From contig NZ_SIJC01000001.1 in assembly GCF_010078385.1 (NCBI RefSeq), positions 496,001 through 560,000 on the forward strand: 64,000 nucleotides of DNA, written 5' to 3'. Each line of letters opens with the position of its first letter. Positions within the stretch are counted from its first letter, which is position 1. Both the position numbers and the translations under genes were made by a program. Below are positions 26,720 through 36,473 of this stretch, piece after piece. Below the pieces are notes generated by a model. It had not been told where the DNA came from, did not search any database, and saw only the letters and a list, made by a program, of their open reading frames with translations. Origin of the DNA: Chengkuizengella sediminis (GTDB taxonomy: Bacteria > Bacillota > Bacilli > Paenibacillales > KCTC-33759).

Positions 26720-27637
26720 TTACACTTCTATTAACGATGGATGAATAATCGCCTGATAAGAGTTATCTGTACAAAGTTTTCCATCCTTCATTCCAACCAA
26801 TACTTTGTGTACCTCAAAGCTTTTACCATCTTGTAAAATCACCACCTTATCAGGTTTTACAGCAAGCATGAATTGACTGGTAGCATGAATACCTTTGTAT
26901 GGTACTAACCTTACTCGTTCTTGCCATTTAAAATCTTCACTGCCAAAGCTATCAAACATCATTTCAGTATTCATTTGGGATACATAGGTTAGCCAGTTTT
27001 CAGGAAGTGCATCTTTCCAATAGATTACATCCATAACCATCACAGGTGTTCTCGTAAGTGGATCATATAGTTGATTCCCAGTGTCAATCAATCCTTTACA
27101 TCTAGCAGTATAATCATCTATAACAATCTCAACATCTACTAAGAAATTTGTGATTCTCTCTTTACTTTTCAAACTTTTAAAGACACCTCTATAAAACCAA
27201 AGCATGATGAAAAATAAAAAAAGTAAAAAGAAAAAGCTGATTTGCAAAGGAAAAACTTGACCTCCTGATTGTGTAAATATCATCCCATTATAAATCTCAT
27301 TTGATGTTTGAAAAAAATAATGTAGTGCAAACATTCCACCAGCAACGATAAAATTGATAAAATAAAAGGTTGCAAGGTGCCTTAAAAAAGATTGTAGCCG
27401 TTTAAACCCAAACGCAAAGAAAATCATAATGATAGAAAATGCACATTTAATCAAAAAAGTATACATAAAAGTTAACGAGGGGAAAAACATCATCATCGCA
27501 TATAAAGCTCCAAAAGATGCTGAACAAACTAATCTCCACCATTTCAATTTGTACTTACACGTCCAAGCTGTTGATTGTAATATGACTACATCAATGAAGA
27601 AGTTGATTAAAAATACGAGATCCAAATAAATTATCAT
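26720..27637 (-). CDS. spoIIGA: SpoIIGA, pro-sigma-E processing aspartic protease
   Basis: About 305 residues. Five membrane segments occupy residues 1-150, followed by a cytoplasmic aspartic-protease-like domain with the catalytic motif LIDTGNQLYDPLTRTPVMV (Asp about residue 185). It dimerises in the sporulation septum on signal from SpoIIR and cleaves pro-sigma-E. I take ATG 27637 over a TTG two codons upstream because AGGGAAG is better spaced. A Spo0A-type promoter lies directly upstream. Confidence 0.95.
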   Translation of the reverse strand: MIIYLDLVFLINFFIDVVILQSTAWTCKYKLKWWRLVCSASFGALYAMMMFFPSLTFMYTFLIKCAFSIIMIFFAFGFKRLQSFLRHLATFYFINFIVAGGMFALHYFFQTSNEIYNGMIFTQSGGQVFPLQISFFFLLFLFFIMLWFYRGVFKSLKSKERITNFLVDVEIVIDDYTARCKGLIDTGNQLYDPLTRTPVMVMDVIYWKDALPENWLTYVSQMNTEMMFDSFGSEDFKWQERVRLVPYKGIHATSQFMLAVKPDKVVILQDGKSFEVHKVLVGMKDGKLCTDNSYQAIIHPSLIEV

Positions 27638-27669
27638 CTGCAAACTTCCCTAACATTTGAGATAAAAAC

Positions 27670-27702
27670 AGTATATAGTAACTCTATTCCGAAGTCTGTC
27701 TA
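27670..27702 (-). promoter_or_regulatory. spoIIG-type promoter with over-long spacer
   Basis: TATACT (27675-27670) has no hexamer at 17 bases, but TAGACA lies 21 bases upstream (27702-27697), or TTAGAC at 22. This reproduces the unusual 22-base spacing of the B. subtilis spoIIG promoter, which is opened by phosphorylated Spo0A with sigma-A. Confidence 0.7.
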
Positions 27703-27729
27703 AACTTGCCTCTTTGGAATAACTTTTTT

Positions 27730-27736
27730 TGTCGAA
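27730..27736 (-). promoter_or_regulatory. Candidate Spo0A box
   Basis: TTCGACA on the minus strand, the exact complement of the TGTCGAA 0A-box, about 67-73 bases upstream of the inferred spoIIGA start point. A weaker CTTCGGA-type half-site overlaps the -35 area. Confidence 0.6.
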
Positions 27737-27802
27737 TGAAAGGATATTTTTACATATAATTCAAGGAGTGGAATTTGAGTTGATTAACAACTAATAAAAT
27801 AA

Positions 27803-27835
27803 ACAAAAAAAAGAGCTGCACATTTGGCAAGCTCC
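27803..27835 (-). terminator. Second hairpin-T-tract downstream of ftsZ
   Basis: Minus strand GAGCTTGC / GCAGCTC (one bulge) followed by TTTTTTTTG. It lies about 200 bases beyond the main ftsZ terminator and just before the spoIIGA promoter region. Confidence 0.6.
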
Positions 27836-28038
27836 AGTTAGTATCTGTGAAAATTGTTCTTTTGTTCATCCATTGATTAGATTCTATCTCTTTTTCAATT
27901 TCTACATGTGCTAGATTTAAGTCAAATTCTTTTAAAATAAAAGAATTCCCATGGGCAAAACAAATGATTCATATTCTAGACGGACTATAAGTATAAAAGA
28001 TTGCAAAAAAATTACAGCCTCAAAAGAGGAAGACAGAC
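27836..28038 (-). other. ftsZ-spoIIGA intergenic region with a possible decayed frame
   Basis: No complete gene is seen. On the minus strand a frame without an ATG start reads ILKEFDLNLAHVEIEKEIES then NQWMNKRTIFTDTNWSLPNV before the 27835 terminator; it may be the tail of a lost gene. A perfect hairpin AATTCTTTT-ATTTT-AAAAGAATT occurs at about 27927-27949. In B. subtilis this same site carries the bpr protease gene. Confidence 0.25.
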
Positions 28039-28069
28039 AAAAAAACCTCCCCATTTTTGGAAGGTTTCT
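28039..28069 (-). terminator. Terminator of the ftsA-ftsZ transcript
   Basis: AAACCTTCC / GGGGAGGTTT with TTTTTTT on the minus strand, 30 bases past the ftsZ stop. Confidence 0.87.
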
Positions 28070-28098
28070 AAGTTTAACAAACTATTTTATTTCAATTA

Positions 28099-29220
28099 TT
28101 AATCATCATGTCGATTTCTGTTTTTATTTCTTAGGAACGTTGGAATATCCAATTGATCTTCACTATCAGAATAGTTTCCAAAAGGTTTTAAATTGGATAG
28201 TCTAGAGTCTACAGATTTTGCACTTTGCTTCTGTGTTGGTGTTGATGTTGATGGATTAGATGCTGCTTGATTTTGAAAACCTGTTGCAATAACAGTGACC
28301 TTAATGTCGTCTTTCATTTTATCATCAATAATCGCACCAAAAATCATGTTCACTTCTGGATCAGAGGCAGCTGTAACCATCTCTACTGCTTCATTCACTT
28401 CAAATAAACTAAGATTTGAACCACCAGTAATATTCATGATTACACCACGAGCACCCTCAATTGAGGTTTCAAGTAGAGGACTCATAATCGCTTTTTTTGC
28501 TGCTTCTGCTGCACGGTTCTCGCCTGTTCCTTCCCCGATTCCCATCAATGCTGAACCACGTTCTGCCATAATCGTTTTCACATCGGCAAAATCCAGATTA
28601 ATAAGTCCCGGTACAGCTATAAGGTCTGAAATCCCCTGTACAGCTTGTCTCAAAACATTATCAGCTTCACCAAAAGCTTCAAGCATCGGTGTTTTTTTGT
28701 CCACAATTTCAAGTAAACGATCATTAGGAATAATGATCAAAGTATCTACTTTTTCCTTTAAAGCAGCGATTCCATGTTCTGCTTGTAAAGAACGTTTTCT
28801 ACCTTCAAATGTAAAGGGACGTGTAACTACCCCTACAGTTAGGGCTCCACATTCTTTTGCAATTTCAGCGATAACAGAAGCTGCTCCTGTTCCAGTTCCG
28901 CCTCCCATTCCAGCAGTTACAAAAACCATATCAGCTCCCTGTAATTGTTGAATGATCATTTCTCTGGATTCTTCTGCAGCCTTCTTACCTATATCTGGAT
29001 TAGCACCTGCACCTAACCCTCTTGTCAACTTTTCTCCAATTTGCAATTTATCGTTAGACTTCGCCAAATGAAGTGCCTGAGCATCCGTATTTACAGTAAT
29101 AAAATCAACGCCTTGAACTCCAAACTCGATCATACGATTTACTGCATTACTTCCTCCACCACCGACACCAATTACTTTTATTTTAGCTAGTTGATCCACT
29201 TCCATATCAAATTCTAACAT
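28099..29220 (-). CDS. ftsZ: Cell-division GTPase FtsZ
   Basis: 373 residues. The tubulin signature [21 protein letters not shown] (about residue 104), the N-terminal [19 protein letters not shown], and the T7 loop [11 protein letters not shown] are intact. After a short disordered linker the conserved C-terminal peptide [14 protein letters not shown] appears, the docking site for FtsA and SepF, both encoded in this window. It forms the Z ring at the division site. ATG at 29220 is preceded by GAGGGGG at somewhat long spacing. Confidence 0.98.
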   Translation of the reverse strand: MLEFDMEVDQLAKIKVIGVGGGGSNAVNRMIEFGVQGVDFITVNTDAQALHLAKSNDKLQIGEKLTRGLGAGANPDIGKKAAEESREMIIQQLQGADMVFVTAGMGGGTGTGAASVIAEIAKECGALTVGVVTRPFTFEGRKRSLQAEHGIAALKEKVDTLIIIPNDRLLEIVDKKTPMLEAFGEADNVLRQAVQGISDLIAVPGLINLDFADVKTIMAERGSALMGIGEGTGENRAAEAAKKAIMSPLLETSIEGARGVIMNITGGSNLSLFEVNEAVEMVTAASDPEVNMIFGAIIDDKMKDDIKVTVIATGFQNQAASNPSTSTPTQKQSAKSVDSRLSNLKPFGNYSDSEDQLDIPTFLRNKNRNRHDD

Positions 29221-29302
29221 AGTAGGTTTTTTCCCCCTCTTTTAAACAATACACTAAGTTGAACTAGAAGTTATTCTCTAAGATTAAAATTGGTTAGGAA
29301 AA

Positions 29303-30556
29303 TTATATAAATTCACTTAACCAGCTTTTAAATCTTTCGAATGCACCTGGTTTATTTGTTGTTCTAGTTGGTCTTTTCACAGCTTTATTCTGATTATAAT
29401 TTGATGAATCATCTTCTAGAGATTGATACATTGCATATTTATAAACATACTGTATGATACCAACCCCATTTGTATAAGATGGATCTCGAACACCAATAAA
29501 ATCTGGCACTGCTACTCTAACTGAAGATTTCAATTCTTCTTGAGCTGTTTCTAGTAAACCTGGCATAGAAACTGATCCACCTGTTATAACATATCCTCCA
29601 GCGATATCGTTATCAGTAAGTTGGTTCACTTCTTTTTGAATGAGCTGAAAAATTTCCCTTACACGTGGTTCAATAATATGAGCCAAATCCACTTGTGAAT
29701 ATTGCTTCTCAGAATTACTTCCTACGCGTGGTACTTTAAATACCTGATCTTCAGCTGCGTCTCCAACTAAAGCACATCCATATTTCATTTTAATCATTTC
29801 AGCAATTCCAGTTTGGGTTCTTAACCCTATGGAAATGTCATTTGTGATATAATCCCCTCCGACAGGTAATGTTGTTGTTTTTACTAAATTACCTTGATCG
29901 AAAATGGCTAGTGTAGTTGCACCAGCACCTATATCTACTAATACGGTTCCCAAAGTTTTTTCATCTTTTGATAATGCCAATTGAGCAGAAGCAAGTGACA
30001 ATAAGGTTAGTCCAGAAATTTTTAGATCTGCTTTTTCTACACAACGAAGTAAATTATGAACATTTGTTTTTGCACCTGTTATGATCGTTGCTTCGACTTC
30101 AAGTCTAACCCCTATCATGCCTTTTGGATCTTGTATTCCTTCCAACCCATCAACCAAATACTGCTTTGGTACAACTCCGATGATCTCCCGTTCTGGCGGC
30201 AATGCGATCACTTTAGATGCTTGGAGGACTCGTTCTATATCTTCATAACCGATCTCTCGATCATCATTCGATACAGCTACTACACCATGACTTGACTGTA
30301 AATCAATATGGTTGCCAGTAATTCCGACATAAACTTCAGAAATTTGAAGACCTACCATACGCTCAGCATGATCAACTGCTTTTTTAATAGATTGCACAGT
30401 TTGGTCAATATCAACGATAGCACCTTTTCGAATTCCTTGAGAGTCAGAAGACCCAACTCCTACAATATTAATAGCACCGTTATGGATTTCACCTATAATT
30501 ACTCGAACTTTGGATGTACCGATGTCTAAACTAACAATGGTTTCATTGTTGCTCAC
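29303..30556 (-). CDS. ftsA: Cell-division actin-like protein FtsA
   Basis: About 417 residues from GTG at 30556, 8 bases after AGGAGG; a TTG 21 bases upstream would overlap the site and is rejected. Actin-fold ATP motifs VSLDIGTSKVRVIIGE and GTVLVDIGAGATTLAIF are clear, and the C-terminus ends with the amphipathic membrane-binding helix FERFKSWLSEFI. It tethers FtsZ filaments to the membrane. It is directly upstream of ftsZ. Confidence 0.96.
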   Translation of the reverse strand: MSNNETIVSLDIGTSKVRVIIGEIHNGAINIVGVGSSDSQGIRKGAIVDIDQTVQSIKKAVDHAERMVGLQISEVYVGITGNHIDLQSSHGVVAVSNDDREIGYEDIERVLQASKVIALPPEREIIGVVPKQYLVDGLEGIQDPKGMIGVRLEVEATIITGAKTNVHNLLRCVEKADLKISGLTLLSLASAQLALSKDEKTLGTVLVDIGAGATTLAIFDQGNLVKTTTLPVGGDYITNDISIGLRTQTGIAEMIKMKYGCALVGDAAEDQVFKVPRVGSNSEKQYSQVDLAHIIEPRVREIFQLIQKEVNQLTDNDIAGGYVITGGSVSMPGLLETAQEELKSSVRVAVPDFIGVRDPSYTNGVGIIQYVYKYAMYQSLEDDSSNYNQNKAVKRPTRTTNKPGAFERFKSWLSEFI

Positions 30557-30746
30557 CCTTGGCACCTCCTGTTTCAAAAAGATTATATTTTTGAATACAC
30601 TTCTGTAACATATTCAACACAGCTTAATTTTTCCCTCTTTTTTATGTAAAATTTATTTGAAAATATAAATCTAACTCTATCTAATTCCATAAATACAATT
30701 TTAACATTTTTTCTTAATATTTAGAAGTAATATTTTAATATAATAT

Positions 30747-31556
30747 TCAATCGATTTCAATCGTATCTTTTGTACTATTAATCTGAGTATTTTCTCCTAT
30801 ATCAATTGAATCAATTGGTTCATATGTATCAGAATCCAACAAATGTATTCTACCGGACATTTTGTCGTTTTGTTTTAATTTATTAATCGCATTATCCAAA
30901 TATACAATTTTCTCTTCTAAATAACTAACAGTTGTAACCACTTCATAAGAGGAACGTGTGTACATCATAATTTTATCATTATACGATAAAGTAGGGGGGA
31001 GTGGTCTGATTTCAGATATTTCAATCAGCAACTGATCAGGTATCCCTTCTAACACATGACTCAGCTCAATTTTAACGTCTTCATACTCTTCTGACCAGCC
31101 AGTTAGTATAGGCTTGTCTATTATAATCTCTTGATTTTCTACTTCCATAGTAAAACCATTCGAAAATATAACTTCTAATTGATTTGTTATTGCATTCATT
31201 TCATAAGCCACAATTGGAAACTCTGTAATTGTAATTTCAATTTTTCCTGGAAATTTCTTATTGAGCTGGATCGAGTGAATCACTTTATTTGATTTTAACT
31301 GCTCTAAAGCTTTTTCTTCCTCAATAAAAAAATAAGAATCTCCCTCATTTAATAATAGAGCTTGTTTAAGTTCGTTTTCTGATAAAAAATGAGTACCTTG
31401 AATTGAAATTTGATTGATTTTACTTAATGATGAATTAAAAAATAAAATAAACAATATAACAGTGAAAAACAAAAAAAGAAGCAGCAACAGCTTTCGGTTG
31501 CTGCGTGGTTTAGTTTTTTGATTACGCAATACGGGCACACTATTTTGTCTTTTCAT
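30747..31556 (-). CDS. divIB: Cell-division protein FtsQ/DivIB
   Basis: 269 residues: a basic cytoplasmic tail, one membrane segment (about residues 24-41, LLLLLFLFFTVILFILFF), a POTRA domain (INQISIQGTHFLSENELKQALLLNEGDSYFF) and an FtsQ beta domain. It forms a complex with FtsL and FtsB-type proteins in divisome assembly. ATG at 31556 follows GGTGG. About 190 bases separate it from ftsA; I see no gene in that spacer. Confidence 0.93.
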   Translation of the reverse strand: MKRQNSVPVLRNQKTKPRSNRKLLLLLFLFFTVILFILFFNSSLSKINQISIQGTHFLSENELKQALLLNEGDSYFFIEEEKALEQLKSNKVIHSIQLNKKFPGKIEITITEFPIVAYEMNAITNQLEVIFSNGFTMEVENQEIIIDKPILTGWSEEYEDVKIELSHVLEGIPDQLLIEISEIRPLPPTLSYNDKIMMYTRSSYEVVTTVSYLEEKIVYLDNAINKLKQNDKMSGRIHLLDSDTYEPIDSIDIGENTQINSTKDTIEID

Positions 31557-31621
31557 AAGTTCACCACCTAAAAGGCTCCCTGACTACTTACCAAAGTTTT
31601 CAATGTTGATTTATAAATATA

Positions 31622-32893
31622 TCATTTTGACACAGGTGATTCAACACATCTAGTTATTTTAGCACCTAATTGATTAAAAATACTTTCGATGTTTACATAT
31701 CCTCTATCGATATGATGAATATGTTCAATTGTAGTTGTTCCTTTTCCGGCTAATCCAGCCACTACTAAAGCTGCACCAGCTCTTAAATCAGTAGCTTTGA
31801 CTGAAGCCCCATACAATCTAGGGACACCCCGAACATATGCAATATTATTGTTCACCTGAATATCTGCACCCATTTTTTTCAATTCATCAACATGTTTAAA
31901 TCGTTGCTCGAAAATTTTTTCCTTTATGGTAGTGATGCCTTCAGACAAAGATAACAATACCATGATCTGTGATTGTAAATCTGTAGGAAAAGCAGGGTAT
32001 GGTGATGTAACAATTCGATCTAGTGATTTTGGTCTACCTAAACTAGTAATTTTAATTATATCATTTTTCAAAGTAATTTGAACATCCACTTTTTTTAACA
32101 CATGAATTAAGGATTCCAAATGCTGTGGACATGTGGATGTAAGTTCCACATTCCCACCTGTAACAGCTGTAGCAATCATTAGTGTTCCTGCTACAATTCG
32201 ATCAGGAATAATCCGGTAACGGCGTGGCGTTAATTTTTTCACACCTACAATATGAATTTTATCCGTACCTGCTCCTGTAATTTTAGCTCCCAGAGCATTC
32301 AAAAAATTTTGCAAATCTACGATCTCAGGTTCCTTCGCTGCCTGATGGATCGTTGTTTCTCCTTCAGCCAATACGGCTGCCATTAAAATATTTTCAGTTG
32401 CACCAACACTAGGAAAATCTAAGTGAATATCTGCTCCGAATAATTTATTTGCACGACAAATGATAGTGTTGTTAGATTCTTCAATGGTAGCCCCTAACGC
32501 TTTTAGTCCTTTTAGGTGCAAGTCTATTTTTCTTTCTCCAATTGCACATCCACCAGGTTGATAAACCTGCACTTGACCAAACCTAGCTAATAGAGGTCCC
32601 ATCATAAATATGGATGATCTCATTTGTTTCATTAAATCTTCAGGAATATGATGTGAATATATAGATGATGTATCCAGTATTACGCTTCCATCTTGGTGGT
32701 TAGCCTTACAGCCTATTGCATGTAATATTTCTATCATAACCTTTATATCTAATAAATCTGGAACATTCTCTACTGTATGTTTACCGTCAACTAGTATACA
32801 GGCTGCTAGAATAGGTAAAGCTGCATTTTTTGATCCGTGAATACGTATCGTTCCTGTAAGAGGTTTCCCACCTTCGATAACCAATTTCTCCAA
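31622..32893 (-). CDS. murA: UDP-GlcNAc 1-carboxyvinyltransferase
   Basis: 423 residues. The enolpyruvyl-transferase fold is shown by GSKNAALPILAACIL near the N-terminus. The reactive cysteine is C116 in QPGGCAIGERKIDLH, so it should be fosfomycin-sensitive. It commits UDP-GlcNAc to peptidoglycan synthesis. murA lies inside the division cluster between murB and divIB, 15 bases after murB. B. subtilis keeps its murA genes elsewhere, so this placement is a taxonomic hint. Confidence 0.95.
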   Translation of the reverse strand: MEKLVIEGGKPLTGTIRIHGSKNAALPILAACILVDGKHTVENVPDLLDIKVMIEILHAIGCKANHQDGSVILDTSSIYSHHIPEDLMKQMRSSIFMMGPLLARFGQVQVYQPGGCAIGERKIDLHLKGLKALGATIEESNNTIICRANKLFGADIHLDFPSVGATENILMAAVLAEGETTIHQAAKEPEIVDLQNFLNALGAKITGAGTDKIHIVGVKKLTPRRYRIIPDRIVAGTLMIATAVTGGNVELTSTCPQHLESLIHVLKKVDVQITLKNDIIKITSLGRPKSLDRIVTSPYPAFPTDLQSQIMVLLSLSEGITTIKEKIFEQRFKHVDELKKMGADIQVNNNIAYVRGVPRLYGASVKATDLRAGAALVVAGLAGKGTTTIEHIHHIDRGYVNIESIFNQLGAKITRCVESPVSK

Positions 32894-32908
32894 TGTCTCA
32901 CCTCCGAA

Positions 32909-33814
32909 TTAACGCTCACCTACTTGCAGAACTTCCGGAACTAGAAGTACATCGAATTTTTCATATACTACTTTCTGAATATGCTCCATTAAGGTGATGA
33001 CGTCTCTAGCTGTCGCTTGATCTGTATTGACAATGAAATTGGCATGTAGGGTCGATACCTCTGCTCCACCGATACGCGTTCCTTTCAGACCGGCTTGTTC
33101 AATCAGTTTAGCAGCGTGATGCTGATCAGGGTTTCGAAACACACTCCCCGAACATGCTAATTGCAACGGTTGAGTCCTTAATCTATATTCTTTATGCGTT
33201 GCCATTGAATGGGCAATTTCTTTACGATCACCGTACTCAAGATTTAAAACAACTTCAGCAACGATACCTTTTTTGGCATGAAGAATAGAATTACGATAGG
33301 CAAATTTCAAATCATCTGCTGACCATTCAACCAATTCCCCTGTCTCCAGTACAATCTTAGCTGTTGATAGTATTCGTGACATATCTGACCCGAGAGCTCC
33401 TGCATTCATATACACGCCCCCTCCCACAGTGCCTGGTATACCTCCTGCAAATTCCAATCCCGTTAATCCTTCTTTGCCAGCCAGAACACTCAACTTGATT
33501 AGAGAATATGATCCACCTGCATATACCCGACTATTATCAAAATGTATCGTTTCAAATCCTTTTCCTAGTTTGATAACAGCTCCTCTGATTCCTTTATCCG
33601 AGACAAGTAGATTTGAACCTCTACCAATTTGTGTCCACGGGATTTGATGTTTATTTAAGATTTTAATCGTTTCCGTTAACATTTCTATATTTTCTGGCTC
33701 AATGAATAAATCGGCAGGACCACCAATTTTCCAAGTCGTATATTCAGCCATTGGTTCATTTAAATACACCTCAGTAATCCCAGCTGCATGCAATTCATCA
33801 ATGACTTTTTTCAT
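32909..33814 (-). CDS. murB: UDP-N-acetylenolpyruvoylglucosamine reductase
   Basis: 301 residues, FAD-binding MurB of the shorter Gram-positive type. TTWKIGGPADLFIEP and GRGSNLLVSDKGIRG form the FAD site; GLEFAGGIPGTVGGGVYMNAGA and the catalytic CSGSVFRNPDQHHAAKLIEQAG are intact. It reduces the MurA product to UDP-MurNAc using NADPH, matching its place beside murA. It follows the spoVE gene after 135 bases, exactly where murG is usually found. Confidence 0.96.
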   Translation of the reverse strand: MKKVIDELHAAGITEVYLNEPMAEYTTWKIGGPADLFIEPENIEMLTETIKILNKHQIPWTQIGRGSNLLVSDKGIRGAVIKLGKGFETIHFDNSRVYAGGSYSLIKLSVLAGKEGLTGLEFAGGIPGTVGGGVYMNAGALGSDMSRILSTAKIVLETGELVEWSADDLKFAYRNSILHAKKGIVAEVVLNLEYGDRKEIAHSMATHKEYRLRTQPLQLACSGSVFRNPDQHHAAKLIEQAGLKGTRIGGAEVSTLHANFIVNTDQATARDVITLMEHIQKVVYEKFDVLLVPEVLQVGER

Positions 33815-33949
33815 GGGATAAACCTCCTTCTGCAGGGTTATAAGTTAGCTTTGTCACGATTATAGGTTATTTTATGTTTTATCATGACAATTGGTTACAA
33901 GACAGACTTCAGGAAATCAGAATATAGTGTAGAAAGATATCTCCTTCTT

Positions 33950-35041
33950 TCACCTTGAATATCTTGAGATATTAAGTAAAATTCCGATTGCAGTTAGTAA
34001 TAAAGTTAAAGATGAGCCACCAGCGCTGATCAAAGGCAGTGTGATTCCAGTTACTGGAAACATCCCGATGACAACACCGATATTAATCATCACTTGTACT
34101 CCAATAATACCTATGATTCCTACTGCAAGTAAACTTCCAAATGAATCTGGTGCAGTAATTGCAACTCTAAATCCTCTCCATATCAATATCAAGAATAAAA
34201 GCAATACAACACTTCCACCTATAAAACCAAGTTCTTCGGAAATAATAGAAAAAATAAAATCAGTTTGCGGTTCGGGTAAATAATTGTACTTTTGACGGCT
34301 TCTCCCCAAACCTAATCCAACTAACCCACCAGGGCCAATAGCATATAATGATTGTATGATTTGGTAACCAGATCCTAATGGATCCTCCCATGGATTTAAA
34401 AAACCAGTAATACGTTTTAAACGATAGGGTGCCGTTATAATTAAACCTACTAGCCCTACTACTCCAATCATGGCTAAACTAACAAGATGAGAAATCTTTG
34501 CACCCGCTACATAAATAACAATAATAGAAGCTCCTACAAGTACAGCACCCGTCCCTAAATCGGGTTGCAGCATGATCATAGCAAATGATGTACCAACTAA
34601 TAATAACGGTGGCATCAAACCTTTAAAAAATGAAGTAATTTCAGTTTGCCGTTCAGCTAAGAACTTTGCTAAAAATAAAACAATAGCTAGCTTCATAAAT
34701 TCTGAAGGTTGGATACCCAATGAGCCAACTCCTAACCAGCTTTTTGCTCCACCTCGCACATCTCCTATGATTAAAACGAGTATTAACATGATAAAACCTG
34801 AAATCAAGATCACTTTGGCAAATTTTTTCCAAGACCAATAATCGATGTTCATTGTGACAAATAATGCAATGATACCTAAAACAGCAAAAATAAACTGTCT
34901 TTTTAAATAAAATAAGGAATCACCAAAATTGTGAAAAGCCAGAACAGCACTTGCACTGTAAACCATAATTAAACCAATTCCTAAAAGTAATAAAGTGGAT
35001 ACAATGATTAAGGAATCTGGTGCAGAACGGATTTTTGACAT
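33950..35041 (-). CDS. spoVE: SEDS glycosyltransferase, SpoVE/FtsW type
   Basis: 363 residues with about ten membrane segments. SEDS signatures include VYSASAVLAFHNFGDSLFYLKRQ, the catalytic-loop region GSLGIQPSEFMKLA, LQPDLGTGAVL, and GLGLGRSRQKYNYLPEPQTDFIFSIISEELG. SEDS proteins polymerise lipid II together with a class B PBP. Position after murD and near spoVD points to SpoVE, but a vegetative FtsW role cannot be excluded from sequence. It is preceded by murD by 30 bases. Confidence 0.92.
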   Translation of the reverse strand: MSKIRSAPDSLIIVSTLLLLGIGLIMVYSASAVLAFHNFGDSLFYLKRQFIFAVLGIIALFVTMNIDYWSWKKFAKVILISGFIMLILVLIIGDVRGGAKSWLGVGSLGIQPSEFMKLAIVLFLAKFLAERQTEITSFFKGLMPPLLLVGTSFAMIMLQPDLGTGAVLVGASIIVIYVAGAKISHLVSLAMIGVVGLVGLIITAPYRLKRITGFLNPWEDPLGSGYQIIQSLYAIGPGGLVGLGLGRSRQKYNYLPEPQTDFIFSIISEELGFIGGSVVLLLFLILIWRGFRVAITAPDSFGSLLAVGIIGIIGVQVMINIGVVIGMFPVTGITLPLISAGGSSLTLLLTAIGILLNISRYSR

Positions 35042-35071
35042 TAAATCCTCCTCCTAGTACAACCTTATTTA

Positions 35072-36460
35072 TTAAAGGTTATGCACCGCTTCCTTAAACA
35101 TTCTTCCACGTTCCTCGAAGGTTTTAAACATGTCCCAGCTAGCACTTGCTGGAGATAGTAATACAACGTCACCTTTACCAGCTATTTGTTTTGATAAAAT
35201 CACGGCTTGATTCATCGCATCATTTTCATTCTGATAGGTTTCCACTGATTGAAAAAAATTTATTTCTGCTAATTCAGCAATTTTTTTTAATTTTTCACGA
35301 GTTTCGCCTAATGTCACTAGTGCCTTAATTCTAGTTTTAAACAATGGCAACAGTTCCATATAATCCGAACCTCTATCTAAACCTCCTGCGATTAAAATCA
35401 CATTTTCCTCAAATGCTTCTAGTGCTTTGTTCGTAGCAGTCGGATTCGTAGCTTTTGAATCGTTATAAAATTCAATTCCATCCTTAAAAGCAACAAACTC
35501 AAGTCGATGTTCAATGCCATTAAAATGTTCTAATACACCACGTATAACTTTCAATTCTGTATTTGCTGCAATCGCAATCGCAGCTGCAGACAATGCATTT
35601 TCTTGATTATGTTTTACACCCACCCCCAGGGACTGAGTTTCAATTATGAAATGTTCAATTCCATTGTTATCCTTATATACAATTTTCCCCTTTGATATAT
35701 ATACCCCGTATTCCAATTGTTTTTTTGACGAAATTGGTAGGACTGTAGCTTCAATCTCTTTAGCTAAATTACGACAAATTTCATCATCCCAATTCACAAC
35801 GGCAATGTCTTCAATTGTTTGATTTTTAAAAAGATTTTTTTTGGATTCAATATAATCTTCTAAAGTACGATGATAATCTAAATGGGTTTCATATATGTTT
35901 AACAAACAAGATATTTTAGGCTTAAACTGACGAATCCCTTTTAATTGAAAGCTGCTTAACTCTGCTACAATCCATTGGTTGGATTTTGCATCTTTTGCGA
36001 CTTCACATAATGGAGTACCGATATTCCCTGCCACAATAGGTAGTTGATTAGCAGCTGATAGTATATCACCGACTATACTAGTCGTTGTTGTTTTACCATT
36101 AGAACCAGTAATTCCAATCATAGGAGCCTCACTGATATGATAAGCTACTTCAATTTCAGTAACAACTTCGATTTCCATTTCTATAGCTTTTTGAATCAAT
36201 GGCACATGATAAGGTATACCAGGATTTTTAACAACGAGCGTAATATCAGAATGAATTAAATCAGGAGGATGCCCTCCACAGATGACAGTAATTCCTAATG
36301 CCTCTAATGCCTCGGCCTCAGGACAAAATTCTTTTTCTTTTTTATCGTTAATAATTACATTTGCACCATATTCTTGAAAAAGTTGTGCAGCGGCCTGTCC
36401 GCTTTTAGCCAGACCCAATACAAGCACGGTTTTATCCTTATAGAAACTGGGATGTTCCAT
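35072..36460 (-). CDS. murD: UDP-MurNAc-L-alanine:D-glutamate ligase
   Basis: 462 residues. The N-terminal Rossmann-type VLVLGLAKSGQAAAQLF, the central ATP loop [20 protein letters not shown] and the C-terminal ligase motif FYNDSKATNPTAT are present. It adds D-Glu to UDP-MurNAc-L-Ala in the cytoplasm. It starts 13 bases after mraY within the contiguous murE-murF-mraY-murD-spoVE run. Confidence 0.97.
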   Translation of the reverse strand: MEHPSFYKDKTVLVLGLAKSGQAAAQLFQEYGANVIINDKKEKEFCPEAEALEALGITVICGGHPPDLIHSDITLVVKNPGIPYHVPLIQKAIEMEIEVVTEIEVAYHISEAPMIGITGSNGKTTTTSIVGDILSAANQLPIVAGNIGTPLCEVAKDAKSNQWIVAELSSFQLKGIRQFKPKISCLLNIYETHLDYHRTLEDYIESKKNLFKNQTIEDIAVVNWDDEICRNLAKEIEATVLPISSKKQLEYGVYISKGKIVYKDNNGIEHFIIETQSLGVGVKHNQENALSAAAIAIAANTELKVIRGVLEHFNGIEHRLEFVAFKDGIEFYNDSKATNPTATNKALEAFEENVILIAGGLDRGSDYMELLPLFKTRIKALVTLGETREKLKKIAELAEINFFQSVETYQNENDAMNQAVILSKQIAGKGDVVLLSPASASWDMFKTFEERGRMFKEAVHNL

Positions 36461-36473
36461 TAATTACAGCCCC

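Noticed and set aside
28295..28951. 218-codon plus-strand frame opposite ftsZ
   Set aside because: It lies wholly antisense to ftsZ, is Ser/Ile/Pro-rich as expected from the complement of an Ala/Gly/Asp-rich gene, and lacks a ribosome site.
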